The notes: generated by a model from the sequence alone, not told the origin. DNA of 64,000 bases from Manduca sexta (GCF_014839805.1 NC_051134.1:12679170-12743169); one strand, 5' to 3'. Counted from the first letter of the stretch, positions 13,330 through 24,273 are shown. Made by a program: numbers and translations.

Positions 13330-13530
13330 GAATTTATCCTCGATGGGGTATGTAGAGTGTATATGCAAGTGTCTTTCATCCCATGATGTAATAGGGGGCG
13401 ACCCTATCGCCATATCGGGCACAAATTTCAGACTCTGGGCTGATATTGAGCAGAAAAACCCAAATATCACCTCGATCCGGAAATCGAACCCAGGACCTCA
13501 GAGCGTTGTCTATAATAGACCATGAAATAT
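13330..13530 (-). mobile_element. Second tRNA-like SINE family (family G), - copy
   Basis: In reverse it reads a B-box-like ggttcgatttcc (near 13480), a central block atattgggtttttctgctcaatatcagccc, and a 3' block ending near the tatcctcgatggggta segment. The same blocks recur at 32795 and 41040. It lies about 390 bp before the pseudoprotease start codon. Confidence 0.65.
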
Positions 13531-13835
13531 TTAAGTAAGGTTTTATTCTAGAAAATGATTTTCACGAAGGCGAAACCACAGGAAGCACCCAAAAATATAT
13601 ATAAATAATGCTGGTTTATAAATAAATATAATAAATTTCTACCCACAAATCAAATTATTTATTGATGACTTAACATGTATTCAGCAAAGGTCTTAACATT
13701 TCTTATCTTATTTTCATGCATATCGGATTTTAGTTTCGTTAACAATTTCAACGGAGCAGCCAAAAAATATTTTCATGTATAGATAGCGATTGATTTTGCG
13801 GCATTGAAAGATTAGATAGCCGTGAGTCATTATAC

Positions 13836-13916
13836 TCAGTATAACTATAAACGGTAACAAATAATGAGAGTAGTTTATACCAAGTGCGCGAACAGTGCTA
13901 TTGATTTGTGGAAATT
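13836..13916 (+). promoter_or_regulatory. Likely core promoter / 5' UTR of the pseudoprotease gene
   Basis: TCAGT at 13836-13840 matches the arthropod initiator, and TTTATA at 13874-13879 is TATA-like. They are not ideally spaced for one promoter. Starting from the first would put an out-of-frame upstream ATG (13864) in the leader, so the TATA-like site with a start near 13895-13905 is preferred. This is inference only. Confidence 0.25.
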
Positions 13917-13956
13917 ATGGAAAAATTAATTATCCTCTTCGCCGCGGCTGTTTGCG
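13917..13956 (+). CDS. Pseudoprotease exon 1: signal peptide
   Basis: The ATG at 13917 opens a 13-codon run, MEK then LIILFAAAV, which is a short basic start plus hydrophobic core. It is followed by a strong donor (G|gtaagt) at 13957. An earlier ATG at 13864 opens a different frame and ends in TAA, so 13917 is the start that joins the protease frame. Confidence 0.85.
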
Positions 13957-16900
13957 GTAAGTATTTAATTATTGTTAATTACCAGTTTGCGTAACGTTTA
14001 AAATTCAAAAATTTAATTGAGTTATTTGTGATTTCTAATTATTTGTGGGTGAAAAAATTACACTTTAAATGTGAATTCTATTTAACAGTTTCGGGTGCAT
14101 TCGTGCCCGTTACGCAAATGCAGGGAAGAATTGCTAACGGACAACTCGCTGCCGCGTCACAATTTAACTACTCGGTAAGCATTACAAATATTATTAATTT
14201 TAATTTATAATATCAACAAATGTATGATCTTATTGTATAAAAGTAAAATCCTATAAAATCCTCAAAACGTAAAAAGAATCAAATACGCAAATATATATAA
14301 AACACCTACAGATATATCCGATAAGTCAGAGTTAAAATCTCTTAAAGATGAGCCTTTGTTTTTACGCATGAATTTGAGTCAAGCAGTAGGATGTTTGTGT
14401 TCGCAGATTTCTCTACAATTAATATCCGAAGTGGGTAACTACAGCACAGGTCACAGTTGTGGTGGAGTTCTTGTGACGCTCTCCCATGCTTTGACTGCCG
14501 CGTCCTGCACTTTTAATCGCTCGTCCGGGTATGTACTACAAAATCATGGGCATCGTAATGTACTTAATTGAGACATATGTTCATAACCAGATAAGACCTT
14601 ACTGGTGGACAGTTTCTCTTATGTGAGAGTCCGCCTGGATAGGTACCACCACAATGTCTATTTCTACCGCCAAGCAGCAGTGTTTAGTCACTGTTATCTG
14701 CCGGTTTGAAGGGCATTTTAGCCAGAGTAACTACTGGACATAATAAGACTTAATATCTCATGTCTCAGGATGGCGAGCGCAGTGGACTACCAAACAATAC
14801 TTTATTTTTCAAGGTGTTGGATGGTGTTTCTACTGTTTATGGGCGCGTTATCGCTTACCATCAGGCAAACGGCAAGTTCGTATCGTCATTAAAAACAATA
14901 AAAAAATACATGATTCGAGCGGAATTTTCTACAAATAAATTATGTAAAGTACCGCATACCTCATACCTTTACAATACTGCGTTGTAGGTATGAAGAAATA
15001 TACTTATTATTGAAAACCATAATAAATATATGGATGGCCCAAAAAATTGCCTCGTGGGAATGAAACTCATGATCTTTTGCTCCAAAGCGTTCGATTCCGG
15101 CTACTACTTCTACGAAGGCTATTAAATATACGGTTATTCAATAGTATATTAAGGTGACTATATTTTAATATTTATTTCTACATCGCGTATTGCTATGTCC
15201 AGGGAGCTGATCCCGTTCGACGCCAGCGAGTTCAGAGTTTTCGCCGGCGGTGTTAATCTGACTAATCAGTATCCCGACCTTTTCCGAGACGTAGCCAACT
15301 ACACTGTACATCCACAATTCGTGCCACCACCAGCGAGCATCAACGACATTGCAGTCCTCACTGTGAGTATTACCACTTTTTTATTGATTGTCAAAGACGA
15401 AAAACGAGCATGGGTAATTTCTTGTTAAATGGTATTCACCAATCTAGCACATCAGTAGAAGGTAGTCATACGTATTGGCAACGTATTGGCCTTTTGATAA
15501 CAATATAACTATTATTTTGTCCTTTAGCTGTTCCTGCCAAAACAAATTCCATAATAAGCTCGCCAAATGTTAGAAGTCAGAACAGTACCAAAGTGTCCCA
15601 GCGTGGTAATTAGATGTATCATTTAAAGTTACGTACCTAATTTGAAAACCTAGTATTTCTACCTCGGTGATAATGATTATCTAACTGATAATAATTTACC
15701 CATCACAGATATTTGATATCGATTTTGGATTCCCGCTACCTTGTATTGTGACATACTGGTTCTTGTTTTTGTCACCATTAAGATTAGCAAAGTACAGTAT
15801 GTTATTATTTTGATACCTACATTCACATAATTTAATTTACTTATACGCGGAAGTCTGTTAGATTTTCACTGCTTAAACTACTGAACCGATTTTTATTAAA
15901 TTTAATGCAGAGTTAGTTTAAACTCCAAGAAAAGTTTAGTACATATTTTATTATCACAAAATGAATTTAATGCTAGTTAAATCGCAAGCGAAAAGTATAA
16001 TATATATTTGTCTAAGAGTTGTAGCTCGCTATTTATAAGTTCAGCTAGGTTTCGAATTCTTTTCAAAATAAAGAACTTTCAAATTAAACTCTTTTATTAC
16101 GGTTTTTAATAATACCGCGATAAAATCCGAAAAATGATATAATTTTAATCTCTAACAAGCGTGTAAGCATAAGAAAATTTTAAATAAAGAATTCTTAAAG
16201 GCTGATTAGCCCGACAGACAAATGACGTAGAACAAGTTTGATTTTGTTGACACATTTTGATTACCGAACCCAAAAAAAATAAAACGACATGGTACAGCGA
16301 TTTGTTATTCATTGAATATATCGGATTCAAGTCAATATTTCGACACGCGTGCTATAAAACTTTTTAGTCGACATATACGTGATTGCGTAATTTAGGGCAA
16401 ATCATTCATCGATTTGGAAATAAATATGTGATTTGGTAAATATGAAATTATCTGATAAAGTTATCTTTCATTCTAAATCGTTGTTTAAACTTTAGGCAAT
16501 TAAATTATTTACTAACTTTGAATCGTTTTGTATTTCTACGGAATTTGTTGAGGGTTATAATATATTTAGGTTAAAGTACATAAAGGAAGGAAAGAGTATT
16601 TCTTGCCTATTATCTTGATGGTTTTCCGCATGAAATAGAACAAAATTATCAAATTTACATCGACTATGGCATTAAAAATAATTTACAGGGTTTGATATGA
16701 AGGTATATTCCCAGCTCAATACGTCGTATACTTGCCCACTGCTGAGCACAGTGCACGTCGTATGAGCATAAACTAAATTCTTATTGTTATATTTTTTCCT
16801 GGTGACTGCTCTAGGGCCTCAATATTAACAAAGGTTTATTTTTGTAGCTTGTCGCGCCGTTCTTGGCGACGCTAGTGACCCCACTAGCCTTACCTTCTTC

Positions 16901-18396
16901 CAACTTTGCACCTGCCGATATGTCACCCTGCATTCTTGCTGGATGGGGAAGCTCAACTCACAATGAGGTATGTATTTTGAAAAATTTTGTAATATCTTTT
17001 GCTCAGCAACCTCAGGGACAAACAAAACTGCAGATTTACGGAGCACAAGGACGTGCATTTATTATTGTGACGAAAAATAATTAGCTACTACTAAATGGTC
17101 ACGGGCACGATCGACGCAGCTCCAGCGCATACTTACATAGTTATACATATGTGACACGGAACATCGCACGGCGCGATACAATAAATACAACTATACTAAG
17201 GCACACTCTCGCAACTTCGTTTATTATCAACAATATCAATAATATGTGTTCTATTTGCAAGATCATAGAGCTCAAAAACTTAAAGTTTATTATAAATTAG
17301 AATGTAAAGACTGCTCTTTACTGTGGAACATAATAGCCGAAATTTGCTGTTTTACCGACTTAAAAAAAGGAGAAGGTTATCAATTCAAAGTGTGTTTTTT
17401 AATGTTTGTTTTGTCATTTAGTCATTTGTTAACCGATTCGCAAAATAGTTTTTGTTTCCAGATTGGTCCCATAGATTTTTTTCATAATCGGTTGAGTAAT
17501 TTGGTTCTTAAACTAAAATAATTGGAATAAGTATGTCGTCCAAGTATACGAAATTCCAAAGAAATATTTGATCCGTATTAACAGAAACCTTATTACATTT
17601 ACTGGCTTCATCAAAAGCAATGGTGATGACTCTTGATATATTTTTTTCTTGTTCGCAGACTGGTTTGAGGTTCACCAACAAGTACATCTACAATCAAGCT
17701 CTTTGTACTAGTGTCTTCGCTTCCTTGCCCAGCACTAGTAACATATTCAATACCATGGTTTGTGCCGCATCCCTGGATATCGTCTCTGCGGGATGTCCGG
17801 TGAGTTTATTTTCTTTTCCTTCTTTTTTTCTAGTAAGATGGTGGAATGCGCTAATGTTAAATTACTAACTAGCGAGAGGTGACACAAAAGAGTCAATTGG
17901 AGGACTGACGTTTCGATAACCAAGACCCAATTACACAATATTTCAATGGAGAAGACATTGAATTTGAGTAAAATATATCATAAAATACGTAAACTACAGA
18001 GGATTGTATTAAAAGTAACCGACATTTCCAATGATTTTGTATTGCTAAATAATTTTTGGAATTCGGTTTTGGGTAAACTTTAGTCACTCGTATTGCTTAA
18101 GGTACATGATAATTTCATATAAATTTAGAACTATAGAATTCCATATGTATTTATTTTATGTTTATTTACAGGATGACACTGGAAGCGCATTGGTTTGCGA
18201 CAACCAGCTGACTGGCATCTTGTTCCACACAAACAATTGCAACGGAACTTCTTTTCCAGAACTATACACGAGAGTGTCTAACTACACCTCGTGGGTTCGT
18301 TCTGTGACTGGTGGTGCTTCTTCTTTCAAGCCTGCTCTTAACATCTTGGCTATGCTTACAGCTTTCCAAATTATATTCATGAAAATTATTTCCTAA
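13917..18396 (+). CDS. Secreted serine protease homologue (pseudoprotease), 7 exons, 297 aa
   Basis: Exons read from splice sites and frame are 13917-13956, 14089-14174, 14407-14528, 15203-15362, 16848-16967, 17659-17799 and 18172-18396; all introns are GT-AG, with phases 1,0,2,0,0,0. They total 894 nt, 297 residues plus TAA. Residues 1-17 form a signal peptide. R27-IANG is the zymogen-activation junction of the S1A (chymotrypsin) family. HSCGG (58-62), TAASC (72-76), NDIAVL (130-135), CILAGWG (164-170) and CPDDTGS (222-228) are the classical landmarks in order. Triad status: His57 is Ser75, Asp102 is intact (D131), Ser195 is Thr226. Asp194, which pairs with the new N terminus, is kept (D225). 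Eight mature-chain cysteines match the four canonical disulfides (60-76, 164-232, 192-211, 222-246). The position-189 pocket residue is Ala220. Peptidase activity is therefore not expected; a binding or scaffold role outside the cell is inferred. The physiological role is unknown. Confidence 0.88.
14089..14174 (+). CDS. Pseudoprotease exon 2: propeptide and activation site
   Basis: The acceptor tttaacag ends at 14088. The exon completes the signal peptide, gives a short propeptide of about ten residues, and contains R27-I28-A29-N30-G31, equivalent to the R-IVGG cleavage site of trypsin-like zymogens. Cleavage after Arg implies activation by a trypsin-like enzyme. It ends in phase 0 before gtaagc. 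N40-Y-S is an N-glycosylation sequon. Confidence 0.85.
14407..14528 (+). CDS. Pseudoprotease exon 3: catalytic-His segment, His replaced by Ser
   Basis: The acceptor tgttcgcag ends at 14406 and the donor gtatgt starts at 14529. The exon carries HSCGG and then TAASC, where active enzymes have TAAHC. The codon is TCC, so a change from a His codon (CAC or CAT) needs at least two base changes. The two cysteines of the C42-C58 disulfide are present. Sequons are N53-Y-S and N79-R-S. Confidence 0.87.
14600..14907 (+). repeat. Family B repeat inside pseudoprotease intron 3
   Basis: All shared blocks are present in + orientation and make up almost half of the 674-nt intron. The splice sites are untouched. 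An apparent 75-codon frame here is only the repeat. Confidence 0.82.
15203..15362 (+). CDS. Pseudoprotease exon 4: catalytic-Asp segment, Asp kept
   Basis: The exon runs from acceptor tatgtccag to donor gtgagt. The split codon GG+G gives Gly83. The exon includes FRVFAGGVNLT, a typical beta-strand of the fold, HPQF, and NDIAVL with the catalytic-position Asp131. Sequons are N101-L-T and N115-Y-T. Confidence 0.87.
16075..16185. mobile_element. Family C element, one end, in pseudoprotease intron 4
   Basis: It contains accgcgataaaatccgaaaaatg, ttaatctctaacaagcgtgtaagcataagaaaa, corresponding to one terminal arm of family C. Confidence 0.55.
16712..16757 (-). repeat. Family A SINE 3' scrap in pseudoprotease intron 4
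   Basis: A stretch of about 45 nt with cttgcccactgctgagcac matches the 3' part of the family A SINE in reverse. Nothing else of the element remains. Confidence 0.55.
16848..16967 (+). CDS. Pseudoprotease exon 5: GWG segment
   Basis: The acceptor tttttgtag ends at 16847 and the donor gtatgt starts at 16968. The exon contains PLALP and PCILAGWGSS, the C136/GWG landmark. The frame stays open past the donor for 39 codons, so a longer exon form cannot be excluded by frame alone. Confidence 0.83.
17430..17525 (+). repeat. Repeat fragment in pseudoprotease intron 5
   Basis: ccagattggtcccatagatttttttcataatcggttgagtaatttgg matches the repeat at 40620-40670. It makes up part of an apparent 91-codon frame that is not a gene. 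Confidence 0.5.
17659..17799 (+). CDS. Pseudoprotease exon 6: C168-C182 segment and oxyanion-loop start
   Basis: The acceptor cttgttcgcag ends at 17658 and the donor gtgagt starts at 17800. The exon carries the cysteine pair C192 and C211 (MVCAA) and ends at AGCP, where C222 corresponds to chymotrypsin Cys191. The residue at the specificity position 189 is Ala220. Confidence 0.86.
18172..18396 (+). CDS. Pseudoprotease exon 7: Ser195 replaced by Thr, hydrophobic C terminus
   Basis: The acceptor tttatttacag ends at 18171. The exon opens DDTGSALVC in place of GDSGGPLVC, so the nucleophile position is Thr226. It then has LTGIL, NNC (Cys220 equivalent), ELYTRVSNYTSWV (the usual C-terminal helix), a small-residue run GGASS (270-274) and a hydrophobic tail of about 20 residues ending at TAA 18394-18396. 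Confidence 0.88.
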   Translation, partial: DDTGSALVCDNQLTGILFHTNNCNGTSFPELYTRVSNYTSWVRSVTGGASSFKPALNILAMLTAFQIIFMKIIS

Positions 18397-18450
18397 TGTG
18401 ATTAATGTATCTGTTAACTTTGTGATATTGTGTATATGTGCTTATTTATA

Positions 18451-18456
18451 AATAAA
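18451..18456 (+). promoter_or_regulatory. Polyadenylation signal AATAAA of the pseudoprotease gene
   Basis: AATAAA lies 55 nt after the stop codon, giving a short AT-rich 3' UTR of roughly 80 nt. It is the first canonical hexamer downstream. Confidence 0.6.
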
Positions 18457-18624
18457 TTTATTTAAGATATTTCAAAATATTCACTAAACTTTTCGAGCAG
18501 TTTATAATTATTATATCAAAAATCGAATGATAACAGATAATTTTTGTTTTTAACATAAATAGGTTGGTAACCTATATTGTACACTGTTTAAATTGAAAGG
18601 TGCTGAGTAACGAACTAGTATATA

Positions 18625-18674
18625 CAATAAATTTTAAGTCGTTTTTAGATATAAAAACGACTTAAAATTTATTG
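18625..18674. repeat. Perfect 23-bp hairpin, 4-nt loop
   Basis: The arm 18625-18647 is the exact inverse of 18652-18674 around GATA. It lies about 170 bp past the pseudoprotease polyadenylation signal. Confidence 0.8.
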
Positions 18675-20949
18675 AATATACTAATACTACTAGTATTTGA
18701 TAAAATACATGTAAAAAACAACATACACATAAAAATACATCTAAGATTTTTTTGTGTTAACTAAAATATTATAGTATCTACGTATGGTATCTGTGACATC
18801 AGTAGTAGTGTTACGTTGGATCTGTTAATCTTGAGTTTACTGCTGGAAGCTACAAAGTATTTTCTTTCTCTTCCTTCTTTTCTCCTTCTGCTAAAGTAGA
18901 ATGATAAATCATTACCGCTTTGGTTAGAAGTTTTATCGTGGTACTCAATGATACCTTAAAATTGACGTTTTCTGGATAGACAGCGTCCTCATAATAACAA
19001 TAAAAACCGGAAACATGACAGATTCAATATCGACAAATTGTTGCAATCCAGCGACATGTGGAAGCGTTTAGTAGACTCCATAATGTTATAGTTTTAAACC
19101 TATGCAAATATGTAGGTAATGTAGGCGATTATCAAGAACCTTTGTCTTTCAAATTATTGAGTATGATATTTTATATATATTATAAAGCGCAACAATTTTT
19201 AAATGGGAATAAATTAGATTTAATTCTGATGGTAACACTAAATACATGTCTACTTATCAATTTTATTTGTTACATTCAGTTAAATTTTGTGACAATAATA
19301 ATTATATATATTTTTCTCAATGAAACAAAGCAACCAAATACTGGCCACTTTGCTAAAATACTTCAGTATTCCGAATCAGCATTAAGATCTTAATAACCTC
19401 GTCGGGAAATACTGGATCGACGTTCAGTCGCCTCTACATACTAGAACTCCATTTGAGTATAATACAAGTTCTAATGCACTCTCATGTTGCTTTGTGTTAA
19501 TGTACTAAATATCACAGTAAATCCGAATAGAGCTATTCATTTCCCTATAATACAGTTTATGAAAAGCGACGATTACAAAAGTAACGTTTTACCCTTCTAT
19601 TTAAAGACGTTATTTATCTAAGGATGGAGCATTGCTGTCATAACAAGTCTATTTCTCAGATTTGTTTATCTGACAGCCAACTAGATTAAAGTTGTTAAAT
19701 ATTAGCCAATCACAACGGCCCTATGTCTATGCACTGCGAAGGCTGCCATGCCGTCATCACTGAGAAACAGATTTGTTATCACAGCAATACTCCGTCCTTA
19801 TATAAATAACGTTTATGAATAAGGGGGTTAATTTTTATGTTTATTCTATACGTTCCTATTGCGAGATAGGGAAGTAGTATAGGCATCATTATACCCTATC
19901 AAGTCTTTTGCAACGTCAAAATAAATTTTGTAAAAAAACTTAATGTTATGACGACGAATTAGACTTGTGATATTCAGTAATTATGTAATATAAAATAAAT
20001 TAGTAGCAGTAATATATATATAAGAAGGCATATAGGTAAAAAAATACTAGTCTTATGGAGTTCTTAAAATTAGACCTATCTAATTCACATCCTATATACG
20101 ATGTCACGGGTCAGAGGAAGCGATAGCATCGTTCTGTCTACAGGTATACTAAAATCAAATTTGCAACTACCAATAATAAAGCGACAACCCTTGTTAGAAA
20201 TGTCTTATTTAATGCCTATGCATGATGATTTTATCAAGCTGTCTGTGCGCTTTAAAGATCACTAAAATGCATAGTAAACGCAATGCAATATCTTTGTCCA
20301 TTATTTAACGTGTTAGTTGAAAATGTGTTGAAAACATTCGAACCAAAAAACGCGCATCGTCGGCGTGAATAAAACACATCTGCGCAGGCTCTAATAAATA
20401 TACTTAATCAAAATATTTACACAGAAAATTACTTTGTAAAAGTATTTAATAAATAACTAATAAAATTAAAAGCTTCGTGAATGTTTCGTCTTGTGTATTT
20501 TATTTATACAATACCCCAGTTTCTTGATTAAAATTATCTATACTATAAACAAGTTTATATTACATATTTTGTTATTGAATTATAATAATATATAATTACA
20601 TTTTGCTGAATTTATTATTCTAATAAAGAATACTAATTACCTTATAATTCTACTGTTTGAGACAAAGCAGTGGTAACCAATAATATATTTATGTTACTTG
20701 TATTGGGTGATGAGTAACTTGTGGGTCTTCGTAATAGGGGTCATTTAAATTTGATTTTCGGAAGGTTCCGTCAATCCTAGTGCTTTTGGACTATGTATTT
20801 ATCATATGATATGATTATCCATAGTAATAATAATAAGTATTATAATTACTAGTGAGACATTTGTCGGCCATTTCCTTTTAACCGTTTACTATCCAAACCG
20901 ATTCTGTGAATAAGAGAACAATTAAATAAAGAGGGTATAGGTATAGACT
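18675..20949. other. No gene recognised apart from the family F element
   Basis: The 111-codon frame at 19058 is AT-driven (Ile/Asn/Leu-rich, no motif, no splice sites of note). Confidence 0.55.
19606..19814. mobile_element. Inverted-repeat element, family F
   Basis: The left arm (19606-19660, acgttatttatctaaggatggagcattgctgtcataacaag...) is the inverse of the right arm (19760-19814). Between them lies attagccaatcacaacggccctatgtctatgcactgcgaaggctgcc, which recurs at 38.5 kb. It is non-coding. Confidence 0.75.
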
Positions 20950-21180
20950 TAAAGACACTGTGAGCTCGTTCTGCATAGATCGCACCGTCCACAGCTAAAT
21001 TTAACAAAACAAAATGGTATAATTGTAAAATGTAGGTAGATATTGTAACTGACTTTTCGGATGACCAACAGTTAAATTAGTCCACCTATGACCACGAAGG
21101 CAGTCTTCAAAACGTTAGGAGAAAATTATAATATAAAAACTGCGATAAAATCCACAAAATAGTTTTTTTAATATCTCCTA
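20950..21180. mobile_element. Family C element, right half
   Basis: It shares the segment gagctcgttctgcatagatcgcaccgtc with the 45770 copy, then tgtaaaatgtaggtagatattgtaac, cgaaggcagtcttcaaaacgttagg and actgcgataaaatccacaaaatag. Confidence 0.6.
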
Positions 21181-21756
21181 TCTACTTAATTTTAAAATAG
21201 TTAAATAATACAAATTGTATTTTGTTTAAAATATGGCACGTTTTAGTAAAATTGTTACAATAATAAAGTATATACGTACATTGGTACACAACTATCACAT
21301 AGATTATATTACACAAAGTACTTTCAACATAACAATGTAGTACAAAACAGTGACTTCTCACGTGGCAAAAAGGAAGTGAAAATAACGAGCGGATTGAATA
21401 TCTTGAGCAATAAAATACGCCTACAAAACCTAAAAAGGTTATCGGCCATAACGGTGAACGCATTTGAGGTCCAATTTGCTTCTCACAAAGTAACTAAAAG
21501 GTTAAAGGTGTTATAAATTTTGAGCACGTTCATTAGGCCCTACATCTCGCTCCGGCTTTTAGACGACACACGTCGGAATTTCGTAATAAGATTTCCTTAA
21601 TTTAAGACTACACCTTGTACCTAAACAACTCATTTGTGAAATTCTCGAATCAACATAATATTGGCAAATTGAAGTCACACGGAGAATGTTGAATTCGCGA
21701 CAAATAACGCTAGTGTAGCAAGTCAGCGTGTATTTTATACACAGTTTTGTATACAC

Positions 21757-22046
21757 TCGTCGGGAGTGGAACGGACTGCGAGACGCAGGTTTAAAACTCA
21801 AAGGGACGCACTCTAAAGAAAAGTTATGTGTGTAATCTTCGTGAATTAAGGCGTGCATTAATGGTAAAGGAAAACATCTTGAGGTAAATTTTTGAGAAGT
21901 TCTCCTAAAGGAATAATAAGAATAAGAAGGGATGTAAAGACTGCTAACCCTAGTCCAGCATGGTGGACTGAGGTTATAACCTTCTTAGTAGCGAAGGCAC
22001 GTGCCTATCAATAGGCCAGTATAATACAGAGCTGATATTACTATTA
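21757..22046 (+). mobile_element. Family A SINE, degenerate, head truncated
   Basis: The gtggaacggactgc head remnant, the ggaaaacatcttgagg core and a diverged 3' part are recognisable. The A box is lost. Confidence 0.7.
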
Positions 22047-22539
22047 CGACATATTTTTGTATATTTAGCTAGTTTCTTGTTAATTTTAATTGTATTCTAG
22101 AAGACTTGTAATTATAGATTATATGATGTACTTACTTACTTATCTACCTATAAAAGGCACCACTTTATTATGTAACTTACATAGCTTCAGTACATCATTG
22201 GATTGGCGAATAAAATTTCTGCTAAAACCTACTGTCTCCGTCTACATCGGTTCTTAAAGGATCCGATGCCAGATGCTACGCGTCTCCAAAGGAGCACAAA
22301 GGGCAGCTTTCAACCAATTAGTTTCAGTAGAATGTAAGGTAATTTTGCATGTGCCCTTGTTAGGTTCTTCTGTCGTAGATAAGTTTGCTGTGTTCTAAAT
22401 ACTAAGCCAGTATTTGTGCAGCATCTTGCTTTAGTTTCATATTGTTTTACTTGTAGTACTGATTACAGAGTAGCTGATAATATAAAATCACAAGATATAA
22501 TTATTATCTTACGTAGCTGATTATTTTAGGCTATTAAAC

Positions 22540-22744
22540 AGATGGTCTGATGACATAAAAAAGGTTACAGGACCGCTATGGCTGAGAGTTGCAAAAGATA
22601 GAGAAGAATGGAAGAGGTTAGAGGAGGCCTATGTGTCTGCAGGACACGCTGATTTAAATTTGGAACCAGACTGATGTGCACACTTATATTTCATCTAAAC
22701 TCATTGTAAAATCAGTAATAAAGGCTTTTGAATTTGAATTTGAA
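22540..22744 (+). pseudogene. RTE-type LINE 3' end: last 44 codons of ORF2 and tail
   Basis: The + frame from 22540 to TGA at 22672-22674 reads RWSDDIKKVTGPLWLR, then VAKDREEWKRLEEAYV, the characteristic C terminus of RTE-clade reverse transcriptase proteins (WTDD..VAG..W...A.DR..W..L.EAYV). The stretch is intact but 5'-truncated. A repeated TTTGAA tail ends at 22744. No upstream part of the enzyme remains. Confidence 0.75.
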
Positions 22745-23945
22745 GCTGATTATTTTTAGAAAAAAGTACATCTAATGAAAATTTAGTTGCAACAAACAAA
22801 TCTCGCATAAGTCTTCTACTTTAAAAAAAAACATTTAATCGTTCAAATCGAAAACTCTCAAAAATTCTGAAAAATATTCGTAACTCGAAAACTATGAAAA
22901 ATCGTGTAACATACAACCCCAAGGGGTGCTCTCTATCTTTGGACTTCCTCTTGACACTATTTTCTGTGTTACCCTGTATATCTTTAAAAATATAATGCAA
23001 TATTGTCGATAGGCTATTTTTGCTCCGGTAAAAACAGACTTATTGACACAAACAATAAGTTTACAAAGATCTATATGATCTGTTAAGATAACCGCATCTT
23101 TTGGTTGGATCCGATGCGCCACGTTTCACTGAAAGCCGCTAAGGGATCATGGTTTATGAACCAGAAACATAAAAGTAACGAGGGTATTAAGTTCAAATCA
23201 TTGCACTCGGCCACGCAGTGCCGTAGCCGGGCTTATGGTGCTCCATTGGGATGCAAATTTTGCGCCCCTTGAAAATCCAATATATCTACGCGAGGGATTT
23301 CTCAGAAATTTATGGAAATTTTGCGAAACATATCGACATTAATATTTAAGCTAGATATTATTTATGGCTTCTATGTTTGAATAAAAGAGAAACTTACAAA
23401 TATGCTATGCAGTACGCAAGCCTCAATGATTATTATTCGAGGTGTTAAGTTAGCTCTAAACTAAGATAAAATTATGGTCCATTTCTCTGGCTACAATACT
23501 GATGCGATATTTGAAAATCGCTAACGTGATGCACCTTTTTTATAGCATTTTAGTTGTAATCGTTAAATAACAGCCTAAGTACTAAAAAGACCGGCTTTCC
23601 TTTACTATCTGCTACATTTTCCAGATGATATTGTACGATAATAAACTCTTTGTGTGTTGTCGGATACTATGAGAAGTTATGATAGCTCACTCAACGGGAA
23701 TAAAATATGAACATATGTTTATTGTTACGAATTACTTTTAATTACGCATGTGTACGGCTGACGAAATGAGCAATTCAGCTGCTACGTAGTCAACGCTATA
23801 ATTCCACAATCAATAACAACACATATAATAAGAAAGCTCTGCACGACCTGCATAGTATATTGTTAGGAACTGAAGTGATTTTGATTTAAATAAAAAGAAC
23901 TACTGAAACAGAACATATTACTTTCACTAATATTTCACCAACTAA

Positions 23946-24273
23946 CCGAATTGCCTAGTTGGGTGTGGAACGGACTACCAAGACGAATGTCCACAGGTTC
24001 AAATCCCAAGGGCACACACCTCTGACTTTTCTAAAAAAATCATGTGTGTATTCTTTGTGAATTTATCGTTCGCTTTAACGGTGAAGGAAAACATCGTGAG
24101 GAAACCTGCACATCTGAGAAGTTCTCTATAGGAATTTCGAAGGTGTGTGAAGTGTACCAATCCGCACTAGGCCAGCGTTGTGGACTAAGGCCAATCCCTC
24201 TCAGTAGTAGAGGAGGCCTGTGCTCAGCAGTGGGCAAGCATATAATACAGGGCTGATATTATTATTATTATTA
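23946..24273 (+). mobile_element. Family A SINE, near-intact copy (left arm of an inverted pair)
   Basis: The head tgcctagttggg, B box GGTTCAAATCC and core are nearly identical to the 2597 copy. The tail is ATT repeats ending near 24273. It faces the - strand copy that begins about 100 bp to the right. Confidence 0.86.

Noticed and set aside
19058..19393. 111-codon + frame
   Set aside because: Low-complexity, Ile/Asn/Leu-rich, with no motif; typical of random AT-rich sequence.
24040..24256. Frames on both strands, repeated near 26093-26389
   Set aside because: They are the family A SINE read through; identical frames recur in each SINE copy.
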